A stretch of DNA of 64,000 nucleotides from Ruminiclostridium cellulolyticum H10 (GTDB lineage: Bacteria > Bacillota > Clostridia > Acetivibrionales > DSM-1351): positions 3,103,501 to 3,167,500 of the forward strand of contig NC_011898.1 of assembly GCF_000022065.1 (NCBI RefSeq), given 5' to 3'. A model generated the notes under the pieces. It did no database searches and had not been told where the DNA came from. It worked only from the letters and a program-made list of their open reading frames with translations. The translations under genes and the position numbers were made by a program. Positions 38,885-47,827 of the stretch are shown here, in pieces (within the stretch, counting starts at the first letter, position 1; every line of letters begins with the position of its first letter).

Positions 38885-39736
38885 TTATCTATTAGTCAAA
38901 TGAATAAATAGTTTCTGTAAATCGGGTTTGGTAACTTCAAGTCCGTCGGGAATACCGGCTTTAATCAAACTCCCCAGAACATATGCACATTTGAGGCCCC
39001 CTATTGTATCGGCTCCAAGTACGTTTTTATCATTTGTAAAGCTATCAACCGCCGATACGCTTCCTGTTATGGCATAACCCTGTGACAGAACATTCTCTAC
39101 CGGCTCCTTCACTATTAACTTCCCTGACTTTATTATAATAACGTCCTCTATTATGTCTGCCGCTTCTTCTATCAGGTGCGTTGAAATTACAATAGTTTTG
39201 GGCTTTTCACTGTAATTTATTAATAATTCCTTGTAAAACAAATCGCGGTGGTTTGCATCAAGTCCCAGAACAGGCTCATCCAGCAGAACAAAAGGCACAT
39301 TACATGCTAAAGCTAGAATCATTTTGAAAATGGATGTATATCCTGTAGATAAGCTTTTTATCTTTTGTTTTATATTTAGAGAAAACTTCTCGCACAAGTC
39401 AGCGGCATATTCACTGTCAAAATCGGGGTAAAACTCACTGCTCCACTTAAAAGCTTGTTTTACCGTCATATTCTCAGGATAGTAGTTATTTTCAGTCATA
39501 AAATATATCTTTGACAGAACCCTCTCATTCTCTATAACATTTTCGCCGTCTACAAGGATTTCGCCATCCGTAGGAAAAATTCTGTTTGTAATAAGGTTCA
39601 GCAGCGTGGTTTTCCCAGCCCCGTTACGTCCTAAAAGTCCATATATTTTGTTTTCTTCCAGCTTCAGGCTGATATTATCCAGGGCTGTCATGTCACCGAA
39701 TTTTTTCGTTATACTCCTGATTTCCATTTGACTCAT
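38885..39736 (-). CDS. ABC transporter ATP-binding protein (second GntR operon)
   Basis: Protein of 283 aa. Walker A GRNGAGKT, signature LSTGYTSI (diverged: STGY in place of SGGQ), Walker B FVLLDEPVLGLDA and H-loop ISTHLI. C-terminal extension of about 70 residues. ATG 39736 overlaps the regulator stop by 4 nt. Partner of the 239-aa permease. Sequence is clearly different from the 35529-36428 ATPase, so this is not a recent duplication. Confidence 0.93.
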   Translation of the reverse strand: MSQMEIRSITKKFGDMTALDNISLKLEENKIYGLLGRNGAGKTTLLNLITNRIFPTDGEILVDGENVIENERVLSKIYFMTENNYYPENMTVKQAFKWSSEFYPDFDSEYAADLCEKFSLNIKQKIKSLSTGYTSIFKMILALACNVPFVLLDEPVLGLDANHRDLFYKELLINYSEKPKTIVISTHLIEEAADIIEDVIIIKSGKLIVKEPVENVLSQGYAITGSVSAVDSFTNDKNVLGADTIGGLKCAYVLGSLIKAGIPDGLEVTKPDLQKLFIHLTNR

Positions 39737-40101
39737 ATTTCAAACCCTCTTTCCAACATTTTTAATATTTCCTCTTTAGAAATTGAAAGTTTTTTTGCCT
39801 CTGTAACAAGAGATTTTATATAGCTTTCAAAAAAATCAATCTTTCTCTGCTCAAGTATTTTTTCTTTTGCTCCTTTTGCAACAAACATGCCAAGCCCCCT
39901 TTTTTTATATACAATTCCGTTATCCACTAAAATATTTATTCCCTTTAATGCAGTTGCCGGGTTTATCTTATAGTTTACCGATATTTCAGTTGTTGACGGT
40001 ATCTGCGTTTCCTCTTCGTATGCTCCCGCTATTATAGCGTCCTCCAGTTCCTCGGAAAGTTGAAGATATATTGGTTTGTCATTACTAAAATCCAGGTTCA
40101 A
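39733..40101 (-). CDS. GntR family regulator, YtrA type (second operon)
   Basis: Protein of 122 aa with the GntR winged helix: DKPIYLQLSEELEDAIIAGAYEEETQIPSTTEIS, then NPATALKGINILVDNGIVYKKRGLGMFV, plus a short helical tail. TTG 40101 is the start, with AGGAGG 7 nt upstream and no ATG near. It begins the leftward operon; iterated TTGGTTA repeats lie between its promoter and start and are a likely binding site. Confidence 0.9.
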   Translation of the reverse strand: MNLDFSNDKPIYLQLSEELEDAIIAGAYEEETQIPSTTEISVNYKINPATALKGINILVDNGIVYKKRGLGMFVAKGAKEKILEQRKIDFFESYIKSLVTEAKKLSISKEEILKMLERGFEI

Positions 40102-40114
40102 GCCACCACCTCCT

Positions 40115-40150
40115 TTTTGGTTACTTGGTTATTTGGTTAATTACTTGTAT
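40115..40150. promoter_or_regulatory. Iterated TTGGTTA repeats, candidate GntR operator
   Basis: Between promoter and start of the second GntR gene, GGTTA occurs three times within 25 nt (TTGGTTACTTGGTTATTTGG on the plus strand), spaced 9 nt apart, then an AACTAACTA stretch. Position after the -10 suits autorepression. Confidence 0.4.
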
Positions 40151-40155
40151 AACTA

Positions 40156-40184
40156 ACTATAATACCAATTAGCCTTTTTGTCAA
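40156..40184 (-). promoter_or_regulatory. Sigma-A promoter of the second GntR-ABC operon
   Basis: Minus strand TTGACA (40184-40179), 17-bp spacer, TATAGT (40161-40156). Confidence 0.7.
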
Positions 40185-40311
40185 GATATTTTATAAACTT
40201 AATTTAAATAGCATACTTTTAAAAAGTTGATACCGTATAATTTTACATATCGAAAGAATACTATACATAATTACAAAATACATACTGATTGTCAGCGTAT
40301 ACGGAGGAAAC

Positions 40312-41304
40312 ATGCCTAATCTTGTTACTCATTACCTTTGCGGTTTAGAGGCTATTAAACTTATTGATAATAAAGAGTGCAAAGAACTGATTCAACGGAA
40401 TATAAATGTCTTTAATCTTGGAGTCCAGGGTCCCGATATCCTTTTTTATTACGGCATATGGCCGTGGTCTCCAAAAACTCAATATGGTCCTATTGGACAA
40501 GAATTTCACATATCAAGGGTAAATCTTGTTTTCAGAAAAATAATTGACTACATTTCAGCACAGAAGGGATACATCAAAGATACACTTACTGTTTATTTCA
40601 TGGGTTTTTTATGCCACAACTGTCTGGACAGTATGACTCATCCATACATTTTTTACCAATCAGGTTTCAAGACGGCTGATGATCCTCGCACGAACCTGTA
40701 TATTTACTACCACAGACGATTTGAGACTTCCATTGATGTATTGATGTGTCAGAGGCTTTTGAATAAAAAAGTTCACGAAATACGGATTGACAGGCTCATC
40801 AGTGTAACCTCCAAAGAACGTAAAATAATTGGCGAGATGTATGAAAGTGTTATAGATTCGGTATTCAATTATAAAATCCCCGGAAAATATATATCAAAAG
40901 CAATAAAGGATATGATTACCGTAGAAAAAATACTAAGGGACCCCCACGGTGTAAAAAGAAGATTTGTAGCTTTTTTTGACCATATTATTTACGGTTACCC
41001 TCTTTTTTCCAGCCTTATATTCCCATTAAAACTGAAGGATGGCCTAGATTACCTGAATCTCGCCCGCAAAGAATGGGCATTGCCATATGATAAAAACCAT
41101 AAAAGTACACTTTCATTTTTAGATATGTTTAAAGAAGCCTGCGATAAGACACAACGTTATTGTCAGGTACTGTACTCAACTATAACTGGAGACAAGTCCT
41201 ACATTCCCTATGCCTTGAAGCTTTTCGGGAACATTTCCTATACTACAGGAACTGACTGCGATTTGTCTGTCAAATTCAAACACCATGATATTATTTTTAA
41301 ATAA
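40312..41304 (+). CDS. Zinc-dependent phospholipase C-like protein
   Basis: Protein of 330 aa matching the Zn_dep_PLPC pattern (PF00882): N-terminal MPNLVTHYLCG, NVFNLGVQGPDILFY, then GFLCHNCLDSMTHPYI and YYHRRFETSID, which hold the His/Asp metal ligands. No signal peptide, so it is cytoplasmic, unlike secreted clostridial alpha-toxins; intracellular members have no known substrate. ATG 40312 has GGAGG 5 nt upstream. Its last 8 nt overlap the convergent glycerate kinase gene. Confidence 0.88.
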   Translation: MPNLVTHYLCGLEAIKLIDNKECKELIQRNINVFNLGVQGPDILFYYGIWPWSPKTQYGPIGQEFHISRVNLVFRKIIDYISAQKGYIKDTLTVYFMGFLCHNCLDSMTHPYIFYQSGFKTADDPRTNLYIYYHRRFETSIDVLMCQRLLNKKVHEIRIDRLISVTSKERKIIGEMYESVIDSVFNYKIPGKYISKAIKDMITVEKILRDPHGVKRRFVAFFDHIIYGYPLFSSLIFPLKLKDGLDYLNLARKEWALPYDKNHKSTLSFLDMFKEACDKTQRYCQVLYSTITGDKSYIPYALKLFGNISYTTGTDCDLSVKFKHHDIIFK

Positions 41305-42427
41305 CACGGTTTTTCATCAGCCTCAAAATCATGTCCATGGTATCGGCAAGGTCCTTTTTGCTTCTTGCTTTTGCCTTTTCAAAGGGTAAAGCAACCCTAT
41401 TAATACTAACAATAGCCGTCACTCCCATATCATAAACTGCTTCTGCTCCGTCGCCCACATCGCCGACTATTGCAACAACAGGAACATCCTTTTTAGCGGC
41501 TCTGGCAGCAACACCTATTACAACCTTTCCTCTCAAGCTTTGTCCGTCAATTTTTCCTTCTCCGGTGAAAATTATATCCGCATCTTTTACTTTGTCATCA
41601 AAGCCTATAAGATCAAGAATAGTTTCAATTCCGGGTTTGAGACTTCCATTAAGAAAAGCCACTATTCCGGCTCCCATTGCACCTGCTGCACCACTTCCCG
41701 GAATTTCCGAAACATCAACCCCCAGTTGACTTTTTATTGTATCGGCTAGTTCCATAAGATTTTTGTCAAGTAGTAAAACCATTTCCCCGTCGGCCCCTTT
41801 TTGGGGTGCATACACATATGCTGCCCCTGTTTTACCGTACATGGGATTGTCAATATCGCACATAGCCGTTATTTTACAATCCTTGAGGAACCGGTCTGCT
41901 AAAATAGTGTCAATATGAGCTATTTCTCCAAGTGTAGCACCTGTCGGAATAAACTCTTCCCCCTCCTTGTTCTTAAACCTCACGCCTAAGGCACTTGCCA
42001 TTCCTGTACCTGCATCGTTTGTACAACTTCCCCCGAGACCTATGATTATTTCACGACAGCCATTTTCTACAGCATGGCGTATCATAGTACCGACTCCGAA
42101 GGTAGTTGTACTCGCAGGATTTAGTCTGCCTTCTGCTAGCGTAAGGCCTGCAAACATAGCCGTTTCCAAAACAGCTGTATCTCCTGTTCTCGCATAGTAA
42201 CCTATCAGCTTCTCATTATACGGCCCTGTTGCTTCAATACAAACTTTTTCTGCTCCAAGCAACTGTATGAAACAATCAGAGGTACCTTCTCCTCCGTCAG
42301 CTATAGGTATTTCAACGACTTCACTGTGCGGATAGAATTCTTTAATCTTTGTTTTTATTATGCCGCAAATTTCAATAGAACTCATACTCCCTTTAAATGA
42401 GTCAGGAGAAATTATAAACTTTTTCAT
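41297..42427 (-). CDS. Glycerate 2-kinase (GarK/GlxK family)
   Basis: Protein of 376 aa. FIISPDSFKGSMSS at the N-terminus, IPIADGGEGTSDCF, GLGGSCTNDAGTGMASALG and FTGEGKIDGQSLRGKV are the family signature of glycerate kinase type 1. It phosphorylates D-glycerate to 2-phosphoglycerate, feeding glycolysis. ATG 42427 is chosen because GGTGA lies 7 nt upstream; the longer frame to 42466 runs through the pfkA terminator. Together with pfkA upstream it forms a small glycolytic group, although the terminator separates them. Confidence 0.93.
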   Translation of the reverse strand: MKKFIISPDSFKGSMSSIEICGIIKTKIKEFYPHSEVVEIPIADGGEGTSDCFIQLLGAEKVCIEATGPYNEKLIGYYARTGDTAVLETAMFAGLTLAEGRLNPASTTTFGVGTMIRHAVENGCREIIIGLGGSCTNDAGTGMASALGVRFKNKEGEEFIPTGATLGEIAHIDTILADRFLKDCKITAMCDIDNPMYGKTGAAYVYAPQKGADGEMVLLLDKNLMELADTIKSQLGVDVSEIPGSGAAGAMGAGIVAFLNGSLKPGIETILDLIGFDDKVKDADIIFTGEGKIDGQSLRGKVVIGVAARAAKKDVPVVAIVGDVGDGAEAVYDMGVTAIVSINRVALPFEKAKARSKKDLADTMDMILRLMKNRVI

Positions 42428-42454
42428 TTTTGATTCACCTTTCATTCGTATGTA

Positions 42455-42497
42455 TAAAAAGAACACATAATTCCTTTATGAAATCTGTGTTCTTTTA
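42455..42497 (-). terminator. Terminator of pfkA
   Basis: ATAAAAAGAACACA and TGTGTTCTTTTAT arms, 18-nt loop, U-rich 3' arm on the minus strand. Confidence 0.75.
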
Positions 42498-42529
42498 TGT
42501 TTATAAATAGCTTGTAAATTTTTATTATT

Positions 42530-43513
42530 TTATATTGAAAGTACGTTGCTTAGTTCAAGAAGATCATTGTCAATATCTTTCTTCATTGCTAAAGCTTCAT
42601 CTATATCTAAATCAATAACTTTTGAATCCTTGACGGATATGATTCTGTTATAAACACCGTCTTTTAGCAATTTTACAGCCTTTGCCCCCATAACACTGGC
42701 CATAACTCTGTCCTGAATAGTCGGGCTTCCTCCTCTTTGAATATATCCCAAAACGGTTCCCCTTGTTTCTATACCCGTAAGGTCCTCTATCTTCTTGGAA
42801 AGCTCCAATGCCCCTCCTATTTTCTCAGCGACGCCTTCGGCCAGTATGATTATATAGTTTTTCTTTCCGTTATTTCTCCCCTGTATTATTTTCCTGATAA
42901 TATCCTTATCAAAATCAAACTCTCTTTCTGGAAGCAGAATTACTTCCGCACCTCCTGCAATACCTACATTCAGGGCAATGTGTCCTGCACGGCGTCCCAT
43001 AACTTCCAGCACACTGCATCGTTCATGTGAGTATGCTGTATCTCTGATTTTATCAAGTGCATCCTGAACGGTATTCATTGCTGTATCATAACCTATTGTA
43101 TATTCTGAACTTGCTATGTCATTATCAATTGTTCCCGGCAGGCCCATAACCTTCATACCAAATTTGCTGAAATCCCTGGCTCCTCTATATGAACCGTCTC
43201 CTCCGATTGTAACAATTGCATCTATACCAAAGGCTTTTGAAATAGACATTGCTTTCTGCATGCCTTCATCAGTTGTAAATGCCTTACATCTGGCAGTCTG
43301 AAGTATCGTTCCTCCACGATGAATTATATCTGATACATCTCTGGCACTCATATCAAATATATCTCCGGTAACTAAACCGTTATAACCCTTTCTTATGCCC
43401 AGCATTTTTAAACCATAATATATGCCTGTTCTCACAACGGCACGTATTGCAGCATTCATTCCCGGTGCGTCTCCTCCGCTGGTAAGTACTCCTATTGTTT
43501 TGATGTCGCTCAT
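42530..43513 (-). CDS. pfkA: ATP-dependent 6-phosphofructokinase
   Basis: Protein of 327 aa. TSGGDAPGMNAAIRAVVR at the N-terminus, GGDGSYRGA and PGTIDND in the active site; the Gly in GGDGS and PGTIDND (not PKTIDND) indicate ATP rather than pyrophosphate as donor. It makes fructose 1,6-bisphosphate, the committed step of glycolysis. ATG 43513 has GGGGAGGG 7 nt upstream. Confidence 0.96.
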   Translation of the reverse strand: MSDIKTIGVLTSGGDAPGMNAAIRAVVRTGIYYGLKMLGIRKGYNGLVTGDIFDMSARDVSDIIHRGGTILQTARCKAFTTDEGMQKAMSISKAFGIDAIVTIGGDGSYRGARDFSKFGMKVMGLPGTIDNDIASSEYTIGYDTAMNTVQDALDKIRDTAYSHERCSVLEVMGRRAGHIALNVGIAGGAEVILLPEREFDFDKDIIRKIIQGRNNGKKNYIIILAEGVAEKIGGALELSKKIEDLTGIETRGTVLGYIQRGGSPTIQDRVMASVMGAKAVKLLKDGVYNRIISVKDSKVIDLDIDEALAMKKDIDNDLLELSNVLSI

Positions 43514-43632
43514 TTCAAACCCTCCCCGTAAAAAGTAAATCTGATGTCATATATATACTCAAATTTTTAATTAAGCTGAACCCAATTGAATTTATTATAA
43601 ACCATTAAACCATTAGAAACAATATAAATTGG

Positions 43633-44535
43633 CTACTTTGTTCTTTTATCAATACAATTACCAATTGCCTCCCCGGCTAGTACTTTAGTTTCAAAACCCT
43701 CTTTGGTCTGCATTATTATATCATCATCTATTTTTACCATATTCTTTTTAAAAATTAGTAGAATGGTTGAACCCCCGAATTTAAAAAATCCTTTTTCTGC
43801 ACCTTTTGAAATTCGTTCTCCGGGAATATAAGTCTGAATTATTGAGCCTACCGAGGTTGCTCCCACCTCTATAAATAGAACATCACCAAAATTGTCAGTT
43901 TTAAATATACTGTATTCCCTTTTGTTCCTGCAAAAAAGTTCAGGTATTTTACTTAGTGCAACAGGATTTACAGAATAGTACTCACCCTTAATTTTGCGGG
44001 TTTCCATACATTTACCGCTGTCAAAAAAATGGAACCTATGATAGTCTACAGGACAAAGCCTAAGTATAAGGTAAGTTCCTCCACTGTATTCCCGAGCCAG
44101 TTTTTCGTCTTGAAGGAGTTCGCTTAAGCTGTAGGTCATTCCTTTTATCTGGAGGAGTTTTTCCGTATCTATATTTTCCCAAGCCTGAAGCCTTCCATCC
44201 CCGGGCGACAGAAGCTTTTCTTCAGAAGTATCAAATACTCTTGCAGACGGTTTTAATTTTCTCGCAAAAAACTCATTAAAACTTTTAAACTCCTCTACCT
44301 TGCTTTCACATTCATTAGTATCTATTGAAAATTTTTCTGCAAAACCTTTTATAGTTTTCCGGCTTATTTTACTGTCGCAAAAAAATCCTGTTAAGGAAGA
44401 ATATATCTTACGCTTTACCAGCAGTTTCAGCCCAAGTCTTCCCCTCCCGGTGGTATACAGGGTATTAAGAAGCCGGCCCCCTGCTACCTGCTCGATATCA
44501 TATTGTTTTGTTTTTCTATTATAAATTTGAATCAT
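43633..44535 (-). CDS. psd: Phosphatidylserine decarboxylase proenzyme
   Basis: Protein of 300 aa. [28 protein letters not shown] (His of the triad), [10 protein letters not shown] and the self-cleavage site FGGST (residues 253-257, Ser256 becoming the pyruvoyl group; GGST instead of the usual LGST). It converts phosphatidylserine to phosphatidylethanolamine at the membrane. pssA is not adjacent. ATG 44535 has GAGA upstream. A hairpin at 44611-44651 lies further down in the next gap (upstream side of psd), not after this gene. Confidence 0.94.
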   Translation of the reverse strand: MIQIYNRKTKQYDIEQVAGGRLLNTLYTTGRGRLGLKLLVKRKIYSSLTGFFCDSKISRKTIKGFAEKFSIDTNECESKVEEFKSFNEFFARKLKPSARVFDTSEEKLLSPGDGRLQAWENIDTEKLLQIKGMTYSLSELLQDEKLAREYSGGTYLILRLCPVDYHRFHFFDSGKCMETRKIKGEYYSVNPVALSKIPELFCRNKREYSIFKTDNFGDVLFIEVGATSVGSIIQTYIPGERISKGAEKGFFKFGGSTILLIFKKNMVKIDDDIIMQTKEGFETKVLAGEAIGNCIDKRTK

Positions 44536-44610
44536 TGTATTCTCTTTTCTATAAATATTTTAGCACTTAATCTGAATTTTATAATATATAGAAAATTAAT
44601 GCAATTTAAA

Positions 44611-44651
44611 AACTCCCTCTTAGCATTTATTATTTATGCCAAAAAGGAGTT
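44611..44651 (-). terminator. Hairpin after the GH43 gene
   Basis: AACTCC...GCAT and ATGC...GGAGTT arms with G-U pairs, followed on the minus strand by TTTAAATTG. It lies downstream of the GH43 stop (44681) and upstream of psd, so it most likely terminates GH43. Confidence 0.6.
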
Positions 44652-44680
44652 ATTTTAGTTACTTATATTTTTATAACGAT

Positions 44681-45661
44681 TTACTTGTATGGATCTATTG
44701 TTTGAATAGTCCCATCCTCGTTATATTTCAGTTCGGTAAATTTTACACATCTCTTATTATCACGACCGCCTGATAATGAGCTGTCATGGTAAAACAGGTA
44801 CCACTTACCCTTGAATTGAACAATTGAATGGTGGGTAGTCCAGCCTACTACCGGGGTAAGTATCTTACCTTTGAATACAAAAGGTCCTTTCGGATCTTTA
44901 CCAACTGCGTATACAATGCTGTGAGTTGTACCTGTCGAGTAGGAAAGGTAGTAATTCCCATTATACTTGTGCATCCATGGGCCTTCAAAGTATCTTCTGT
45001 CTTCATCGCCGGCTAGGATTGGATTCCCCTCTTCATCAACAATGGAAATCTCTGTTGGTGCCTCTTTGAATGTAAGCATATCATCACTCAATTCAGCTAC
45101 TCTTGGACCTATGGCAGGTTCTGTTGCAGCGGGACCTTCTCCGTCAGGATTAAAGCTTCCTGTCTGCCATTTCTCAAGCTGGCCTCCCCATAAACCGCCG
45201 AAATAGATGTATGCTCTATTATCATCATCCACCAAAACAGCAGGGTCTATGCTGAAACTGCCGGGAATTGGCTCTTTTTGAGCTGTAAAAGGACCTGTCG
45301 GGGATGAACTTGTAGCTACCCCGATTCTGAATATATCATCTTTGTCTCTTGCGGGAAAGTACAAATAGTAGGTATTATTTTTGTAAGCAGCATCCGGTGC
45401 CCACATTTGTTTAGATACCCATGGAATGTCTTTCATATGAAGGGCCTCACCATTGTCAACGCAGGGCGAATTTAAATCATCCATGGACAATACGTGGTAG
45501 TCCTCCATCATGTACTGGTCTCCGTTATCGTTTGATTCTATATCCTCGTCAAGATCATGTGATGGATATACATATATTTTTGCGTCAAATACGTGAGCAG
45601 ACGGGTCTGCTGTATAAATGTGAGTTACTAAAGGCTCTTTTTGTTTTACAATTTTCTCCAT
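44681..45661 (-). CDS. Glycoside hydrolase family 43, intracellular
   Basis: Protein of 326 aa with the five-bladed propeller marks of GH43: TADPSAHVFDAKIYVY (catalytic base Asp), WAPDAAYKNNTYYLYF, SIDPAVLVDDDNRAYIYFGG (pKa-tuning Asp) and RRYFEGPWMHKYNGNYYLSYS with the catalytic Glu. Members act as beta-xylosidases or alpha-L-arabinofuranosidases. No signal peptide, dockerin or CBM, so it probably processes imported oligosaccharides in the cytoplasm. ATG 45661 has AAGGAG 8 nt upstream. Single gene. Confidence 0.92.
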   Translation of the reverse strand: MEKIVKQKEPLVTHIYTADPSAHVFDAKIYVYPSHDLDEDIESNDNGDQYMMEDYHVLSMDDLNSPCVDNGEALHMKDIPWVSKQMWAPDAAYKNNTYYLYFPARDKDDIFRIGVATSSSPTGPFTAQKEPIPGSFSIDPAVLVDDDNRAYIYFGGLWGGQLEKWQTGSFNPDGEGPAATEPAIGPRVAELSDDMLTFKEAPTEISIVDEEGNPILAGDEDRRYFEGPWMHKYNGNYYLSYSTGTTHSIVYAVGKDPKGPFVFKGKILTPVVGWTTHHSIVQFKGKWYLFYHDSSLSGGRDNKRCVKFTELKYNEDGTIQTIDPYK

Positions 45662-45853
45662 ATGACTTTCTCCTTAATTAACAAAATAGTTATAATAAAG
45701 TTAACAGTTACCATTATATCAATATTTTATTAACATTCAATCTTAAAAATACATTATAGTACCCATTTTATTAGTTATATTTTTTTGCCTTTCCTACCTG
45801 TACTGCCTTTCTTTGTGAATCTTCCTATGATCCAAAGTATAATCGTGGTATAT

Positions 45854-45883
45854 TTGACCATAAATTATTATGTATAGTATACT
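45854..45883 (+). promoter_or_regulatory. Sigma-A promoter of the RlmA-like gene
   Basis: TTGACC (45854-45859), 18-bp spacer, TATACT (45878-45883). Supports the start at 45937 rather than the earlier frame opening at 45883. Confidence 0.6.
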
Positions 45884-45936
45884 TGTACGGTATAAGAGCC
45901 ATCACTTTCAGGCCTTGTACATGGAGGTGTTCATTT

Positions 45937-46785
45937 TTGATAAGTAAAACATTATTTCAGTGTCCAAACTGTTCAAAACAATTAAAACAAGGGCAAAAAC
46001 AGTACTTTTGTCCAAACGGACACTGTTTTGATATCGCAAAACAAGGTTATGTGAATCTTTTGCTTTCCAGCCATATCGGAACCGGCAAACCCGGGGACAG
46101 TAAGGAAATGATTAAAAGCCGCAGAGAATTTCTTGATAAGGGTTATTACCAAGAGTTTTCAGACGCCCTTAATAATATGGTTATTGAAACGCTAACCGCT
46201 GAACAGTCTGATAATTTCAGTATATTCGACGCCGGGTGCGGTGAAGGCTACTATGTCAGCAGATTAAAGAAACAAATTTCGAAATTAGTCAACAAGAAGT
46301 ATTTGGATATTTATGGAATAGATGTGTCAAAATCTGCAATACAATATGCTGCGGGGCGTGATAAAGATATCCGGTTTGCTGTTGCCAGCAGTTACCACGT
46401 ACCCCTTTTAACAAGCTCCGTTGATTGTATTTTATGCATTTTTGCACCTAGAGATGAACAGGAATTTAAACGCATCTTGAAACCATCCGGGAAGCTTATC
46501 GTTGCAGCACCGGGCGCCAATCACCTTTACAGCCTAAAAGAGTTTTTATATGACAGCCCGGATATTATAGGCCAAAAGGGAACGGTGGGAGAAGGATTCA
46601 CTCTAGCAGAACATAAAAACGTGTCCTACTCTATTTCTGTTGAAAATACAGAGGATATGTATAATTTGTTTAAAATGACTCCGTACAGTCGCCATGCTGA
46701 TGCTAAAGCAGAAAATAAGCTTAAATCATCTGGATTTTTCAAAACAGAAGTTGACATTAACATACGGATGTACCAAAAAATTTAA
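45937..46785 (+). CDS. rlmA: 23S rRNA (guanine-N1)-methyltransferase, RlmA family
   Basis: Protein of 282 aa. N-terminal four-Cys/His zinc site (CPNCSKQLKQ, then FCPNGHCFDIAKQGYVNLL), the SAM-binding motif FDAGCGEGYY and a Rossmann-like core are as in RlmA(I)/RlmA(II), which methylate G745 or G748 in domain II of 23S rRNA. In Gram-positives the G748 form (TlrB) influences tylosin response. TTG 45937 is chosen because GGAGG ends 9 nt before it and the TIGR zinc region starts right after. Single gene. Confidence 0.85.
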   Translation: MISKTLFQCPNCSKQLKQGQKQYFCPNGHCFDIAKQGYVNLLLSSHIGTGKPGDSKEMIKSRREFLDKGYYQEFSDALNNMVIETLTAEQSDNFSIFDAGCGEGYYVSRLKKQISKLVNKKYLDIYGIDVSKSAIQYAAGRDKDIRFAVASSYHVPLLTSSVDCILCIFAPRDEQEFKRILKPSGKLIVAAPGANHLYSLKEFLYDSPDIIGQKGTVGEGFTLAEHKNVSYSISVENTEDMYNLFKMTPYSRHADAKAENKLKSSGFFKTEVDINIRMYQKI

Positions 46786-46915
46786 ACTGTTATTTGACAA
46801 AAATGCAAAATATTTTACAGCTATTGCTACTACAAGGAATGCTTATTGGAATCGGCTTTCTTAGATACAATATTGATTTTTATCGACTTGAATAAAATCG
46901 CCGCCATCAAGGAGA

Positions 46916-47827
46916 TCAAAAATACCATGACAGGAGCACAATATAAGAGAAACTCAGGCATATTTTTCCAGATGCATACCATCGGAAAATCAGAGCCACA
47001 ATCGACATATGGAAAATATAGATAAAAAGCGAATACTCCCGTCCTATTTTTTCAATAATTGTGTTTTTACCGATATATGGGTGTTGGAGTAAGAATAGTA
47101 CTATTGCTATTACTAGCAGTTCCGCACTTATAAATGGAGGTGCCACAGAATTATATATAGTAAATTCAATATAATTAGTAATTATCAATACAGTTATTAT
47201 AATTGGAATAAGCAGCTTATTGAGCCGTGTAAGAAACACAGCTTGGTATCTTCTTATTATACATCCGAACATAAAATAAGGTACCGATACCATAATGCAA
47301 TTACGCCAGACAATCATATCGCCTCCTGCCCGTAGAGGCAAGATATAGCATAGTAATAGCAAGGGTGCTGCGAACATAATATAATTTACTAATTTCAGTC
47401 TGCACAGTAACAGTATAATAATAAGCGCATAAAGGAGTGACCCCAAATACCACAGATGGTCCGCAAAAGGAGATTGATTATAAATTGCAAAGTCTAACCA
47501 TTTTTCAGAAGTAAAAAGTTGTTTTATATCATATATAGGATTACTACTGAAAATAAGCTGCAATACAATATCAACCAGTAAATACAGGATATTAGCCAAA
47601 ACCGTCAGTAGAGCTATTTTTCTGATTTGTTTTTTTAACCGCTTTGAAAATTCTTCTCTGTCTGTTCTATAGCAAAAGTATCCGCAAACTACTAAGAAAA
47701 AAGGAACAGCAATTTTACCATAAGCTATGACAATACTTCCTATTTCTCCATAAAATGGTATATGTATACAAACAACCAGAAATGCTGCTACTGCTCTCAT
47801 GTAATCAATTGAATGTATCTTTTCCAC
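46916..47827 (-). CDS. Acyltransferase 3 family protein, probably frameshifted at the 3' end
   Basis: 303 aa in this frame. KIHSIDYMRAVAAFLVVCIHIPFY holds the His of the acyltransferase-3 active site, and about nine membrane helices follow. The frame stops early at 46916. In the -1 frame, from about 47010 to a stop at 46830, runs WKNMPEFLLYCAPVMVFLI then SLMAAILFKSIKINIV, a typical final helix; a one-base indel near 47005-47020 would join them. So either a decaying gene or a sequencing error. GTG 47827 has AGGAGG 8 nt upstream and overlaps the next acyltransferase gene by 23 nt. Confidence 0.75.
   Translation of the reverse strand: MEKIHSIDYMRAVAAFLVVCIHIPFYGEIGSIVIAYGKIAVPFFLVVCGYFCYRTDREEFSKRLKKQIRKIALLTVLANILYLLVDIVLQLIFSSNPIYDIKQLFTSEKWLDFAIYNQSPFADHLWYLGSLLYALIIILLLCRLKLVNYIMFAAPLLLLCYILPLRAGGDMIVWRNCIMVSVPYFMFGCIIRRYQAVFLTRLNKLLIPIIITVLIITNYIEFTIYNSVAPPFISAELLVIAIVLFLLQHPYIGKNTIIEKIGREYSLFIYIFHMSIVALIFRWYASGKICLSFSYIVLLSWYF

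Noticed and set aside
40115-40150. Short CRISPR-like repeats
   Set aside because: Units are only 7 nt, spaced 2 nt apart, three copies; no Cas genes.
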